DNA of 64,000 bases, taken from Burkholderia cenocepacia (GTDB taxonomy: Bacteria; Pseudomonadota; Gammaproteobacteria; Burkholderiales; Burkholderiaceae). Of the stretch, positions 1 through 8,548 are shown piece after piece; the first letter of the stretch is position 1, and every line of letters starts with the position of its first letter. The notes beneath the pieces were generated by a model. That model made no database searches, was not told the DNA's origin, and saw only the letters and a list, made by a program, of their open reading frames with translations. The stretch is from NCBI RefSeq assembly GCF_900446215.1, contig NZ_UAQZ01000012.1, positions 868,001 to 932,000 on the forward strand. The letters are read 5' to 3'. The position numbers were made by a program, and so were the translations under genes.

Positions 1-384
1 GCTTGGCGCACGCTCGCCGATCTCGACTGGGCCGGCGCCGGCCTGTCGGTCGAGTGCCGCAAGCCGCGCGACGGCGATCTGGTCGGCCTGACCGGCTGCT
101 TTTGCGCGACCGCCGAAACGGGGTCGCTGGTATTGCTGTCCGGCCCCGACACTTACGCATCGGCCGGCCTGCTGCCGGAAACCCACATCGCGATCGTGCC
201 GGCATCGCGCATCGTCGCCGGTCATGAAGACGCGTTCGCGCTGATTCGCGCGGAGCGCGGCGAGCTGCCGCGCGCGGTCAATTTCGTGTCCGGCCCGTCG
301 CGCACGGGCGACATCGAACAAACGATCATCCTGGGCGCACACGGCCCGTACCGCGTGCACGCGATCGTCGTACGGGGCGCATGA
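1..384 (+). CDS. lutC: LutC/YkgG-family LUD-domain protein (3' part only)
   Basis: The reading frame is open from the first base, so the gene begins outside the window; about 127 C-terminal residues are present. The end matches the LUD (DUF162) fold of LutC/YkgG: a TGCFCATAETGSL stretch, then PSRTGDIEQTIILGAHGP near the C-terminus, the usual LutC signature. LutC is a subunit of the LutABC (YkgEFG) system for L-lactate oxidation to pyruvate. lutA and lutB would be expected upstream, outside the window. Family assignment is by motif recognition; the exact substrate is inferred. Confidence 0.8.
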   Translation, partial: AWRTLADLDWAGAGLSVECRKPRDGDLVGLTGCFCATAETGSLVLLSGPDTYASAGLLPETHIAIVPASRIVAGHEDAFALIRAERGELPRAVNFVSGPSRTGDIEQTIILGAHGPYRVHAIVVRGA

Positions 385-427
385 CGCGCCCGCTGCATTC
401 ACCCCTACTCGAACAAGGAAGTTCTGC

Positions 428-1858
428 ATGAAACGACATGCCGCCTGGGCGGGCATGGCGTCGGGAATCGCGCTTGGCGCCGCTCCCGCGCTTGCATCGG
501 CCGCCACGCTCGACGGTGCCACGCTGTCCGCGCTCTGGGGCATCCCGTTCGCCGGGATCCTGCTGTCCATCGCGCTGTTCCCGCTCGTCGCCCCCGTGTT
601 CTGGCATCACCACTTCGGCAAGATCGCCGCCGGCTGGGCGATCGTGTTCCTCGCGCCGTTCGCGGTCGCGTTCGGCATCGGCACCGCGTTCGGCACGCTC
701 GTGCATGCGCTGCTCGAGGAATACATTCCGTTCATCGTGCTGCTCACCGCGCTCTATACGGTCGCGGGCGGCATCTGCGTGAACGGCAACCTGCATGGGT
801 CGCCGAAACTGAATACCGCGATCCTCGCGCTCGGTACGCTGCTCGCGAGCGTGATGGGCACGACGGGCGCCGCGATGCTGCTGATCCGGCCGCTCCTGCG
901 CGCCAACGACAACCGCAAGCATGTCGTGCACGTCGTGATCTTCTTCATCTTCCTCGTCGCGAACGCGGGCGGCTCGCTGTCGCCGCTCGGCGATCCGCCG
1001 CTGTTCCTCGGCTTCCTGAACGGCGTGAGCTTCTTCTGGACGACCACGCATCTCGCGCTGCCGATGCTGTTCATCTGCGTGGTGCTGCTGACGCTGTTCT
1101 TCGCGCTCGATACGTACTTCTACCGGAAGGGCGGCGAGGAGCGGCCGGCCGCGCTCGATCCGACGCCCGACGGTGCGGCGCTGTCGATCGACGGCAAGGT
1201 CAACTTCGTGCTGCTGGCGGCCGTGATCGCGCTCGTGCTGATGAGCGGCGTGTGGAAGCCGGGCATCTCGTTCGACGTGTGGGGCACGCACGTCGCGCTG
1301 CAGAATCTCGTGCGCGACGTCGCGCTCGTGGTCGTGACGCTCGTGTCGCTCGCGCTGACGCCGCGTTCCGCGCGCGAGGGCAACGCGTTCAACTGGGCGC
1401 CGATCGAGGAAGTCGCGAAGCTGTTCGCGGGCATCTTCGTGACGATCGCGCCGGTGATCGTGATCCTGCGCGCCGGCGCGGATGGCGCGTTCGCGCAGAT
1501 CGTCCATCTCGTCACGGGCCCCGACGGCAAGCCGATCGACGCGATGTACTTCTGGGCGACCGGCATCCTGTCGTCGTTCCTCGACAACGCGCCGACCTAT
1601 CTCGTGTTCTTCAACCTCGCGGGTGGCGATGCGCAGACGCTGATGACGACCGGCGCGTCGACACTCGCCGCGATTTCCGCCGGCGCGGTGTTCATGGGCG
1701 CGAACAGCTACATCGGCAACGCGCCGAACTTCATGGTGAAGGCGATCGCCGAATCGCGCGGCGTGAAGATGCCGAGCTTCTTCGCGTACCTCGGCTGGGC
1801 GCTCGTCGTGCTGATACCGGTATTCCTGCTGACGTCGTGGCTTTTCTTCACGGCGTAA
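428..1858 (+). CDS. NhaD/CitM-like (ion transporter superfamily) sodium:proton antiporter
   Basis: A 476-residue polytopic inner-membrane protein. It opens with a signal-like hydrophobic stretch (about residues 8-27) and has about a dozen hydrophobic segments. The motif GGSLSPLGDPPLFLGFL near residue 180 and a second conserved block DNAPTYLVFFN near residue 385 fit the IT/DASS superfamily of cation-proton antiporters and carboxylate transporters; close Burkholderia relatives are annotated as sodium:proton antiporters. The ATG follows an AAGGAAG ribosome-binding site. It lies 43 bp after lutC. A lactate or carboxylate-linked role is possible from context, but substrate cannot be read from sequence. 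Confidence 0.8.
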   Translation: MKRHAAWAGMASGIALGAAPALASAATLDGATLSALWGIPFAGILLSIALFPLVAPVFWHHHFGKIAAGWAIVFLAPFAVAFGIGTAFGTLVHALLEEYIPFIVLLTALYTVAGGICVNGNLHGSPKLNTAILALGTLLASVMGTTGAAMLLIRPLLRANDNRKHVVHVVIFFIFLVANAGGSLSPLGDPPLFLGFLNGVSFFWTTTHLALPMLFICVVLLTLFFALDTYFYRKGGEERPAALDPTPDGAALSIDGKVNFVLLAAVIALVLMSGVWKPGISFDVWGTHVALQNLVRDVALVVVTLVSLALTPRSAREGNAFNWAPIEEVAKLFAGIFVTIAPVIVILRAGADGAFAQIVHLVTGPDGKPIDAMYFWATGILSSFLDNAPTYLVFFNLAGGDAQTLMTTGASTLAAISAGAVFMGANSYIGNAPNFMVKAIAESRGVKMPSFFAYLGWALVVLIPVFLLTSWLFFTA

Positions 1859-1939
1859 GCTGACGATTTTCAACCCCGAGCGGGCGGTCCCGGCGGCGCA
1901 TGGTGCGCCGCCATCCGTCCGCGGCATGCGGAGATGGCG

Positions 1940-2929
1940 ATGCAGAAGATTCTGGTCGCGCGTCCGATCTTTCCGGACGTGATCGAACGGCTCAAGCAGT
2001 ATTTCGAAGTCGACTGGAACGACGGCGACGCGCTCGCGCCCGACGCGCTCGCCGCGCGTCTGGCCGACAAGGACGGCGCGCTGACGGCCGGCGACCCGGT
2101 CGGCGCGGCCACGCTCGCGGCGGCACCGCGTCTGCGCGTCGTGGCGAACATGGCGGTCGGCTACAACAACTTCGACATGGCCGCATTCAACGCGGCGAAC
2201 GTGCTCGGCACCAATACGCCCGACGTGCTGAACGAATCGACCGCCGATTTCGGCTGGGCGCTGATGATGGCCGCGGCGCGCCGGATCGCCGAATCCGAAC
2301 ACTGGCTGCGCGCCGGCCACTGGCAGAAGTGGGCGTACGACGGCTTTCTCGGCGCCGACATCCATGGCTCGACGCTCGGCGTGATCGGGATGGGTCGCAT
2401 CGGCCAGGCGCTCGCGCGCCGCGCGCGCGGCTTCGGGATGCAGGTGATCTACCACAACCGGTCGCGGGTCGCGCCCGAGATCGAAGCCGAGCTGAATGCC
2501 GAATACGTGTCGAAGGATGCGCTGCTCGCGCGCGCCGATCATGTCGTGCTCGTGCTGCCGTACACGAAAGAGAACCATCACACGATCGGCGCGGCCGAGC
2601 TCGCGAAGATGAAGCCGACGGCGACGCTGACCAACATCGCGCGCGGCGGGATCGTCGACGATGCGGCGCTGGCCGTCGCACTGCGCGACGGGACGATCGC
2701 CGCGGCCGGCCTCGACGTGTACGAGGGCGAGCCGAGCGTGCATCCGGCGCTGCTCGAGGTGCCGAACGTCGTGCTGACGCCGCATATCGCAAGCGCCACC
2801 GAAAAGACCCGCCGCGCGATGGCGGATCTCGCCGCCGACAACCTGATCGCCGCGCTGGGCGAGGGGCCGCGGGCGGGGCGGCCGCCGAATCCGATCAACC
2901 CTGACGTGATCGGGAAGCCGCGCGCATGA
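1940..2929 (+). CDS. D-isomer-specific 2-hydroxyacid dehydrogenase (glyoxylate/hydroxypyruvate reductase type)
   Basis: NAD(P)-dependent reductase of 2-keto acids such as glyoxylate or hydroxypyruvate. The Rossmann fingerprint LGVIGMGRIGQALARR is central. The catalytic set is visible as the Arg of NIARGGIVDD, the Glu of VYEGEP and the His of LTPHIASAT. Length (329 aa) fits GhrB/GyaR. An in-frame ATG lies six bases earlier at 1934, but GGAG at 1930-1933 is spaced correctly only for 1940. The stop overlaps the rmuC start (ATGA, 2926-2929), so the two are translationally coupled. Cofactor and substrate preference are not determined. Confidence 0.88.
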   Translation: MQKILVARPIFPDVIERLKQYFEVDWNDGDALAPDALAARLADKDGALTAGDPVGAATLAAAPRLRVVANMAVGYNNFDMAAFNAANVLGTNTPDVLNESTADFGWALMMAAARRIAESEHWLRAGHWQKWAYDGFLGADIHGSTLGVIGMGRIGQALARRARGFGMQVIYHNRSRVAPEIEAELNAEYVSKDALLARADHVVLVLPYTKENHHTIGAAELAKMKPTATLTNIARGGIVDDAALAVALRDGTIAAAGLDVYEGEPSVHPALLEVPNVVLTPHIASATEKTRRAMADLAADNLIAALGEGPRAGRPPNPINPDVIGKPRA

Positions 2930-4401
2930 CGATGACGTTGTTGCTTGCGGCGGTCGTCGTGCTCGCTGTCGCGCTCGCGGTGGCGATCGTCGCGCTCGTG
3001 CGCGGCGGCCGCCACGACGATGCGGCCGTGCTCGGCGACCAGATCGAGGACGCCGCGCATGCGCAGGCGCGCGCGGTCGAGCGGCTCGAGCGCGAACTGC
3101 GCGGCGAGATCGTCGAAAATGCGCGCGGCTCGCGTACCGAGCTGGCCGGCAGCTTCGCGCAGTTGCAGCAGACGCTCGCCGCGCAACTGACGAGCGTGGC
3201 GACCGTGCAGAACAACCAGATCGAGGGGTTCGCGCAGCAGCTCGGCAAGCTCGTCGCCGGCAACGCGCAGCAGTTCGACGCGATGCGCGAGAGCGTGCAG
3301 CGCCAAGCCCAGCAGGCGCGCGAGGAGCAGACGGGCGCGCTGCGGCTGTTCGGCGACACGTTGCACCGGCAGCTCACGCAACTGACCGAGGCGAACGATC
3401 GCCGGATCGGTGAAGTGCGTGCGACGCTCGAACAGCGGCTGAAGGAAATCGAGACGAACAACGCGGCGAAGCTCGAGGAGATGCGCCGCACCGTCGACGA
3501 GAAACTGCACGCGACGCTCGAGCAGCGGCTCGGCGAATCGTTCAAGCTCGTGTCGGACCGGCTCGAGCAGGTGCATCGCGGGCTCGGCGAGATGCAGACC
3601 CTCGCGGCCGGCGTCGGCGACCTGAAGAAGGTGCTGACCAACGTGAAGACGCGCGGCACCTGGGGCGAGGTGCAGCTCGAAGCGCTGCTCGAACAGATGC
3701 TCACACCCGAGCAGTACGCGAAGAACGTCGCGACGGTGCCGAAGAGTACCGAGCGCGTCGAATTCGCGATCCGGCTGCCGGGCCGCGATGCCGGCACGCG
3801 CGACGCGCCGCCGGTGTGGCTACCGATCGACGCGAAATTTCCGCGCGAAGACTACGAGCGGTTGATCGACGCGCAGGAGCGCGCCGATGCGGTGGCGGTC
3901 GAGGAGGCGGCGCGTGCGCTCGAGGCGCGGGTGCGGATGGAAGCGCGCACGATCGCCGAGAAGTACGTCGCGCCGCCGCACACGACCGATTTCGCGCTGC
4001 TGTTCCTGCCGACCGAGGGGCTCTATGCGGAGATCCTGCGCCGCCCGGGGCTGACCGACCTGCTGCAGCGCGACTATCGCGTGACGGTCGCCGGGCCGAC
4101 CACGCTCACCGCGCTGCTGAACAGCCTGCAGATGGGGTTCCGCACGCTCGCGATCGAGCAGCGCTCGAGCGAGGTGTGGCAGGTGCTCGGCGCGGTCAAG
4201 ACCGAGTTCGGCAAGTTCGGCGACGTGCTCGCGCGCACGAAGTCGCAGCTCGAAACGGTCACGCGTTCGATCGAGGCGGCCGAGCAGCGCACGCGCGTGA
4301 TGAACCGCAAGCTCAAGCAGGTCGAGGCGTTGCCGGGCGATACGGCGGCCGGGCTGCTCGGCGCGGAAGGGGCCGAAGGCGCCGATGCGGACGATGCATG
4401 A
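2926..4401 (+). CDS. rmuC: DNA recombination protein RmuC
   Basis: A 491-residue RmuC-family protein. It has an N-terminal membrane anchor (about residues 2-25), a long Gln/Glu/Arg-rich coiled coil (about 40-235) and the conserved RmuC nuclease-like domain (about 240-445) with GTWGEVQLEALLEQML and PIDAKFPREDYERL. The family limits DNA inversions and rearrangements in E. coli; molecular activity is inferred from its endonuclease-like fold. The last about 20 residues are Gly/Ala/Glu-rich and variable. Translation is coupled to the upstream dehydrogenase by a 4-bp overlap. A strong bidirectional terminator follows. Confidence 0.93.
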   Translation: MTMTLLLAAVVVLAVALAVAIVALVRGGRHDDAAVLGDQIEDAAHAQARAVERLERELRGEIVENARGSRTELAGSFAQLQQTLAAQLTSVATVQNNQIEGFAQQLGKLVAGNAQQFDAMRESVQRQAQQAREEQTGALRLFGDTLHRQLTQLTEANDRRIGEVRATLEQRLKEIETNNAAKLEEMRRTVDEKLHATLEQRLGESFKLVSDRLEQVHRGLGEMQTLAAGVGDLKKVLTNVKTRGTWGEVQLEALLEQMLTPEQYAKNVATVPKSTERVEFAIRLPGRDAGTRDAPPVWLPIDAKFPREDYERLIDAQERADAVAVEEAARALEARVRMEARTIAEKYVAPPHTTDFALLFLPTEGLYAEILRRPGLTDLLQRDYRVTVAGPTTLTALLNSLQMGFRTLAIEQRSSEVWQVLGAVKTEFGKFGDVLARTKSQLETVTRSIEAAEQRTRVMNRKLKQVEALPGDTAAGLLGAEGAEGADADDA

Positions 4402-4428
4402 CACGCGTTGCCGGCCGCCGCCGGACAG

Positions 4429-4458
4429 AAAAAACGGGCGCCGCGGCGCCCGTTTTCC
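4429..4458. terminator. Bidirectional intrinsic terminator between rmuC and the GNAT gene
   Basis: A perfect 12-bp inverted repeat, AAAACGGGCGCC / GGCGCCCGTTTT (4431-4442 and 4445-4456), with only two bases between the arms. A-rich and T-rich flanks suit termination of both convergent genes. Confidence 0.88.
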
Positions 4459-4491
4459 TTTGCAGCGATCGCCGGCGTGGCCGGCCCGCGC

Positions 4492-4977
4492 TCAATGCGC
4501 GGCGAGCGTGTCCAGCGCGCCACCCGTCACGCGTACGATGCGCCACTCCGGCAGCACGGTCGCGCCCATCTTCTCGTAGAAATCGATTGCCGGCTGGTTC
4601 CAGTCGAGGACCGACCACTCGAAGCGCGCGCAACGGCGCTCGACGGCGAGTGCCGCGAGATGACGCAGCATCGCGGTGCCGAGGCCCGTACCGCGCTGCG
4701 ACGGCTGCACGTACAGATCCTCGAGATAGAGCCCGCGGCGGCCGAGGAACGTCGAATAGTTGTGGAAGAACAGCGCGTACGCGACGATCGCGCCGTCACG
4801 CTCGGCCACCAGCGCTTCGGCCGCGGGGTGCTCGCCGAACAGCGCGTCGGCGAGATCGGCTTCGGTCGCGACGAACAGATCCGTGAGCTTCTCGAACTCG
4901 GCCAGCTTGCGCATCAGCGCGAGGATCGCGCCGACGTCGCGCGGGGCGGCCGCGCGGATCAGCGGCGTGCCGCTCAC
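4492..4977 (-). CDS. GNAT N-acetyltransferase, SSAT/thialysine acetyltransferase-like
   Basis: A 161-residue acetyl-CoA-dependent acetyltransferase. It resembles the spermidine/spermine and thialysine N-acetyltransferase subgroup: YSTFLGRRGLYLEDLYV, the CoA-binding QRGTGLGTAM, and FEWSVLDWNQPAIDFYEKMGA are all typical. Substrate is probably a small amine but unproven. The start is GTG at 4977, whose bases overlap the stop of the upstream small membrane-protein gene (GTGA, 4974-4977), indicating coupled translation. The frame stays open further upstream, but that part is the antisense or overlap of neighbouring genes and lacks GNAT character. Confidence 0.85.
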   Translation of the reverse strand: MSGTPLIRAAAPRDVGAILALMRKLAEFEKLTDLFVATEADLADALFGEHPAAEALVAERDGAIVAYALFFHNYSTFLGRRGLYLEDLYVQPSQRGTGLGTAMLRHLAALAVERRCARFEWSVLDWNQPAIDFYEKMGATVLPEWRIVRVTGGALDTLAAH

Positions 4978-5249
4978 GCTTCCTCCGGCGGATCGGACAG
5001 CACGATTTCGATGCCGCCGAAGCGCGACGCGACCCAGTTGTACGCGTGGCACGCAATCCACAGCAGCACGAAACCGAGGATCGCGTTCAGCAGCAGCGCG
5101 CTCAGGATCGTGCTCAGTTCGACCATCCCGTAGCGGATGTACGCGACGAGAATGCCGAGCAGCACGATCGGCACGCTGAACGTCAGGTAGACGAGAATCA
5201 GCGCCTTCGCGGTCTGTCCCGCGGCGATCGACGAGATTTGTTTCTTCAT
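4974..5249 (-). CDS. Small two-TM membrane protein of unknown function
   Basis: A 91-residue protein with two hydrophobic segments (about residues 14-38 and 45-70) and an acidic C-terminal tail ending DPPEEA. I do not recognise a functional family. It lies between moeA and a GNAT gene on the same strand, 39 bp after moeA, and overlaps the GNAT start by 4 bp, so it is probably the fourth cistron of the moa/mob/moe transcript. Confidence 0.7.
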   Translation of the reverse strand: MKKQISSIAAGQTAKALILVYLTFSVPIVLLGILVAYIRYGMVELSTILSALLLNAILGFVLLWIACHAYNWVASRFGGIEIVLSDPPEEA

Positions 5250-5288
5250 GTGCGGATTGCCCCCGTAGAGATATACCGATAGTGGAAT

Positions 5289-6554
5289 TCAGATCAGGCC
5301 GTCGAGCGGCAGGATGTCGACTGGGGCGCCCGCGTCGACTGCCGCGGTATCGTGGCCCAGGACGATGAAACAGTTGGCGTCTGCGAGGCCGCTCAGCGAC
5401 GCGGAGCTTTGCGATCCGGCCGGTACGACGTGCCATTGGCCGTCGGCGGCGCGCGTCGCGATGCCGCGCAGGTATTCGGTGCGACCGGGGCGCGTCTTCA
5501 ACGGCTGCGTACTGCGCGCCGTGTACATCGCCGGTGGCGGCGTCTGCGCGCCGGCCAGCGTCAGCAGCGCGGGGCGCACGATGGCGTAGAACGTCACGGC
5601 GGACGCGACCGGATTGCCGGGCAGCCCGAAGAACAGCGCGTGGCCGGCGCCGTCGGCCGCGCGTGCGAGCGTGCCGCACGCGAGCGGCCGGCCGGGCCGC
5701 AGCGCAAGGCTCGCGAACGTCACGTCGCCGAGCCGCGCCATCACGTCGCGCGTGAAGTCGGCTTCGCCGACCGACACGCCGCCCGACGTGACGACCGCAT
5801 CGGCCTGCGCGGCCGGGTCGTCGCGGACGATGCCGAGATCGATCGCATCCACGTGCAGGCGTTCGAGCATCGCGATCAGCATCCCGCGATTGCTGTCGTA
5901 CAGCGCGCCGCGGCCGAGCGGTTCGCCGGGCTCGCGCAGCTCGTCGCCGGTCGAGAACACGGCGACGCGCACGCGCCGGCGCACCATGACGTCGGTGACG
6001 CCGAACGACGCGAGCAGACCGAGATCAGACGGCCGCAGGACGCGGCCCGCGGCGAGCGCACAGGCGCCGCGCGCGAGATCCTCGCCGGCCTTGCGGCAGT
6101 TCGCGCCGCGCGCGACGTCGCGCGTGGCGAAGCGGATCGTGTCGCCCTCGACGCGCACGCGTTCCTGCGGGATCACGGTGTCGCATCCGGCCGGCATCGG
6201 CGCGCCGGTCATGATCCGCACGCATGCACCGGCTGCCACGGCGCCGTCGAACGGATGGCCGGCGAATGCGGTGCCGGCGACCGGCATCGCGACCTCGCCC
6301 TGCGGCGACGCGAGTGCCGCGCTGCCGCCGTCGAACGCATAGCCGTCCATGGCCGAATTGTCGTACGCGGGAATGTCGAACGGCGCGCTCACGTCGACCG
6401 CGAGCACGCGGTCGAGCGCATCGCGCAGCGTCACCGTGTCGCACGCGTCGACGGGCACCGCGAAGCGGCACGCGAGCGCCTGCGCGTCGGCGAGCGACAG
6501 CGGGACGTCGGGGTCGGGTGCGGTTCGGGAGGCGGGCGAGGATTGCGTGATCAT
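5289..6554 (-). CDS. moeA: Molybdopterin molybdenumtransferase MoeA
   Basis: Inserts molybdate into adenylylated molybdopterin, the last step of Mo-cofactor synthesis. The 421-residue protein has the MoeA N-terminal region (PAYDNSAMDGYAF), RIMTGAPMPAGCDTVIPQE, the MPT-binding motif SGGVSVGEADF (about residue 257) and GLPGNPVAS (about residue 309), followed by the C-terminal domain IV. Oddly, the spacer between RDDP and SGGVSVG is about ten residues shorter than in E. coli MoeA, an apparent in-frame loss within domain III (see findings). It lies downstream of mobA and moaA on the same strand. Function may be normal or impaired; the rest of the fold is complete. Confidence 0.9.
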   Translation of the reverse strand: MITQSSPASRTAPDPDVPLSLADAQALACRFAVPVDACDTVTLRDALDRVLAVDVSAPFDIPAYDNSAMDGYAFDGGSAALASPQGEVAMPVAGTAFAGHPFDGAVAAGACVRIMTGAPMPAGCDTVIPQERVRVEGDTIRFATRDVARGANCRKAGEDLARGACALAAGRVLRPSDLGLLASFGVTDVMVRRRVRVAVFSTGDELREPGEPLGRGALYDSNRGMLIAMLERLHVDAIDLGIVRDDPAAQADAVVTSGGVSVGEADFTRDVMARLGDVTFASLALRPGRPLACGTLARAADGAGHALFFGLPGNPVASAVTFYAIVRPALLTLAGAQTPPPAMYTARSTQPLKTRPGRTEYLRGIATRAADGQWHVVPAGSQSSASLSGLADANCFIVLGHDTAAVDAGAPVDILPLDGLI

Positions 6555-6665
6555 CAGTCGGACTGCGCCGCAAGGCGTATCGGGTTCGTGGCCGGTGGCG
6601 CGAGGAGGGTGCCTGGGCGCGGGTTTCGCGTGTGGCGGGCGCCGGGCGGGAACGGCACGGGGCCG

Positions 6666-7283
6666 TCAGCGGCGGGCCAGCGCGGCGAGTTCCTGCCAGG
6701 AGTTGGCATTGTAAAACGCACGCTCGTCGCGAAACTCGACTTCGACCGTCTTGTGGCGTGCGTACCACGCACGCACCTTGCGGTCGCCGGCCGCGAGGCG
6801 CGCGGCCAGATCGTCGGCCAGCGACGTGCGCAGCAGCGCGAACGTCGGCTGCGGCGAGCGCAGTTGCTGCGCGTCGACGGTGACCGCCATCGCAATGTCG
6901 GCCTGCTGTGCGTCCAGCGCCGTATGCAGTTGCGCGACGAGGTCGGCGGGCAGATACGGCGTATCGCACGGCGAGCACGCGACCAGCGGCGCGCGCGCCG
7001 CGCGCATGCCGGCGAGCAGGCCCGCGAGCGGCCCGGGGAAGTCGGGCGTTTCGTCTGCGACGATGCGCGCGTCGAACGGCGCACCGAGCTCGGCATAGCG
7101 ATCGGCATGGCGGTTCGCGCTGATCAGCGTCTCGTCGACCTGCGGCGACAGCCGGCGCAGCACGTGCAGCGCGAGCGGCGTACCGTCGAGCAGTTGCAGG
7201 CCCTTGTCGACGCCGTCCATGCGGGTCGCTCGGCCGCCTGCGAGCAGCAGGCCGGCGATCGACGGAGAAGCGGGAGCGGGCAT
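6666..7283 (-). CDS. mobA: Molybdenum cofactor guanylyltransferase MobA
   Basis: Transfers GMP from GTP to Mo-molybdopterin to form the MGD cofactor. The 205-residue protein starts at ATG 7283 and has the nucleotidyltransferase signature LLLAGGRATRMDG (residues about 11-23), the second-loop lysine region (VDKGLQLL) and the metal-binding SPCDTPYLP near residue 103. The preceding frame is open further upstream but overlaps moaA and lacks homology. It lies 22 bp after moaA and about 110 bp before moeA. Confidence 0.92.
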   Translation of the reverse strand: MPAPASPSIAGLLLAGGRATRMDGVDKGLQLLDGTPLALHVLRRLSPQVDETLISANRHADRYAELGAPFDARIVADETPDFPGPLAGLLAGMRAARAPLVACSPCDTPYLPADLVAQLHTALDAQQADIAMAVTVDAQQLRSPQPTFALLRTSLADDLAARLAAGDRKVRAWYARHKTVEVEFRDERAFYNANSWQELAALARR

Positions 7284-7305
7284 CGTGTGAAGGCGGAAAG
7301 AGGCG

Positions 7306-8418
7306 TCAGCCGCCGATATACGACATTTCGACGCGCTTGCCGGCGCCGTCGGGCGTGGCGTCGGCCGAGGCGCTGCCGCGCAGCTGCGAATAGCGATCGG
7401 TGCGCGCCTGCCAGATGCGCGCGATCGCAGTCGCGATCTCTGCATCGCTTGCGCCGCCCCGCACGAGCGCACGCAGGTCGTGGCCGGCCGACGCGAACAG
7501 GCACAGGTACAGCTTGCCTTCGGTCGACAGCCGGGCACGCGTGCAATCGCCGCAGAAGGCCTGCGTGACGCTCGAGATCACGCCGATCTCGCCGCTGCCG
7601 TCCGCATAGCCCCAGCGCTGCGCGGTTTCGGCCGCTGTGTGCGGCTCGAGCGGCACCAGCGGGAAATGTTCGGCGATGCGCGCGACGACGTCCGCCGACG
7701 GCAGCACCTCGGTCATGTTCCAGCCGTTCGACGTGCCGACGTCCATGTATTCGATGAAACGCAGGATCACGCCGGTGCCGCGGAACCGCTCGGCCATCGG
7801 CAGGATCTCGCTGTCGTTGGTGCCGCGCTTCACGACCATGTTGACCTTGACCGGCGCGAGGCCCGCGGCCTGCGCGGCGAAGATGCCGTCGAGCACGTCG
7901 GCGCTCGCGAACTCCGCATCGTTCATGCGCTTGAACAGCGTGTCGTCGAGCGCATCGAGGCTGACCGTGACGCGCGTGAGCCCGGCGTCCTTCAGCGCGC
8001 GCGCCTTGCGTGCGAGCAGCGAGCCGTTGGTCGTCAGCGTCAGGTCGAGCGGGCGGCCGGCATGCGTCGTCAGGCGCGCGAGGCGCTCGATCAGGAATTC
8101 GAGGTTCTTGCGCAGCAACGGTTCGCCGCCCGTGATACGGATCTTCTCGACGCCGTGTGCGACGAAGAGTCGCGCCACGCGCTCGATTTCCTCGTGCGTG
8201 AGCAGCGCGCTGTGCGGCAGGAACGGGTAGTCCTTGTCGAAGACCGCGCGCGGCATGCAGTACACGCAACGGAAATTGCAGCGGTCCGTCACCGAAATGC
8301 GCAGGTCGCGCAGCGGCCTGGCGAACGTGTCGGCCAGCGTGCCGTCGGGGGCATGCGCGACGCCGGAGACGTCCGGCATCCCGCTGACGTCGGCGAGAGG
8401 AATGATGCGTCGGGACAT
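7306..8418 (-). CDS. moaA: GTP 3',8-cyclase MoaA
   Basis: Radical-SAM enzyme catalysing the first step of molybdopterin synthesis, rearranging GTP. The 370-residue protein carries the N-terminal 4Fe-4S motif CNFRCVYC (Cys47, 51, 54), a C-terminal cluster motif C-x2-C-x13-C (CGDCTRARLSTEGKLYLC), and ends in the required GlyGly (SYIGG) used for activation. About 35 extra residues precede the core compared with E. coli. It is the first gene of the moaA-mobA-moeA group transcribed leftward. Confidence 0.95.
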   Translation of the reverse strand: MSRRIIPLADVSGMPDVSGVAHAPDGTLADTFARPLRDLRISVTDRCNFRCVYCMPRAVFDKDYPFLPHSALLTHEEIERVARLFVAHGVEKIRITGGEPLLRKNLEFLIERLARLTTHAGRPLDLTLTTNGSLLARKARALKDAGLTRVTVSLDALDDTLFKRMNDAEFASADVLDGIFAAQAAGLAPVKVNMVVKRGTNDSEILPMAERFRGTGVILRFIEYMDVGTSNGWNMTEVLPSADVVARIAEHFPLVPLEPHTAAETAQRWGYADGSGEIGVISSVTQAFCGDCTRARLSTEGKLYLCLFASAGHDLRALVRGGASDAEIATAIARIWQARTDRYSQLRGSASADATPDGAGKRVEMSYIGG

Positions 8419-8502
8419 GTTGGAAGAAGTGCGGACCAGACCTCTATTTTAGCCGCAACCGGCCGGTGGGTCCGGTGGGCGGAAACCCGCAGCGCGGACA
8501 TG

Positions 8503-8530
8503 AAAAAGCCCGCCGGAGGCGGGCTTTTCC
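8503..8530 (-). terminator. Intrinsic terminator downstream of rne
   Basis: Perfect inverted repeat AAAAGCCCGCC / GGCGGGCTTTT (8504-8514 and 8518-8528) with a 3-base loop, 21 bases after the rne stop. On the minus strand it ends in a U-run, separating rne from moaA. Confidence 0.88.
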
Positions 8531-8548
8531 TGGTCGGGCGATGCGCCG

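Noticed and set aside
326..2785. Very long minus-strand open frame opposite the transporter and dehydrogenase genes
   Set aside because: Arg/His-rich composition typical of the antisense of GC-rich coding DNA; real genes with clear motifs occupy the plus strand.
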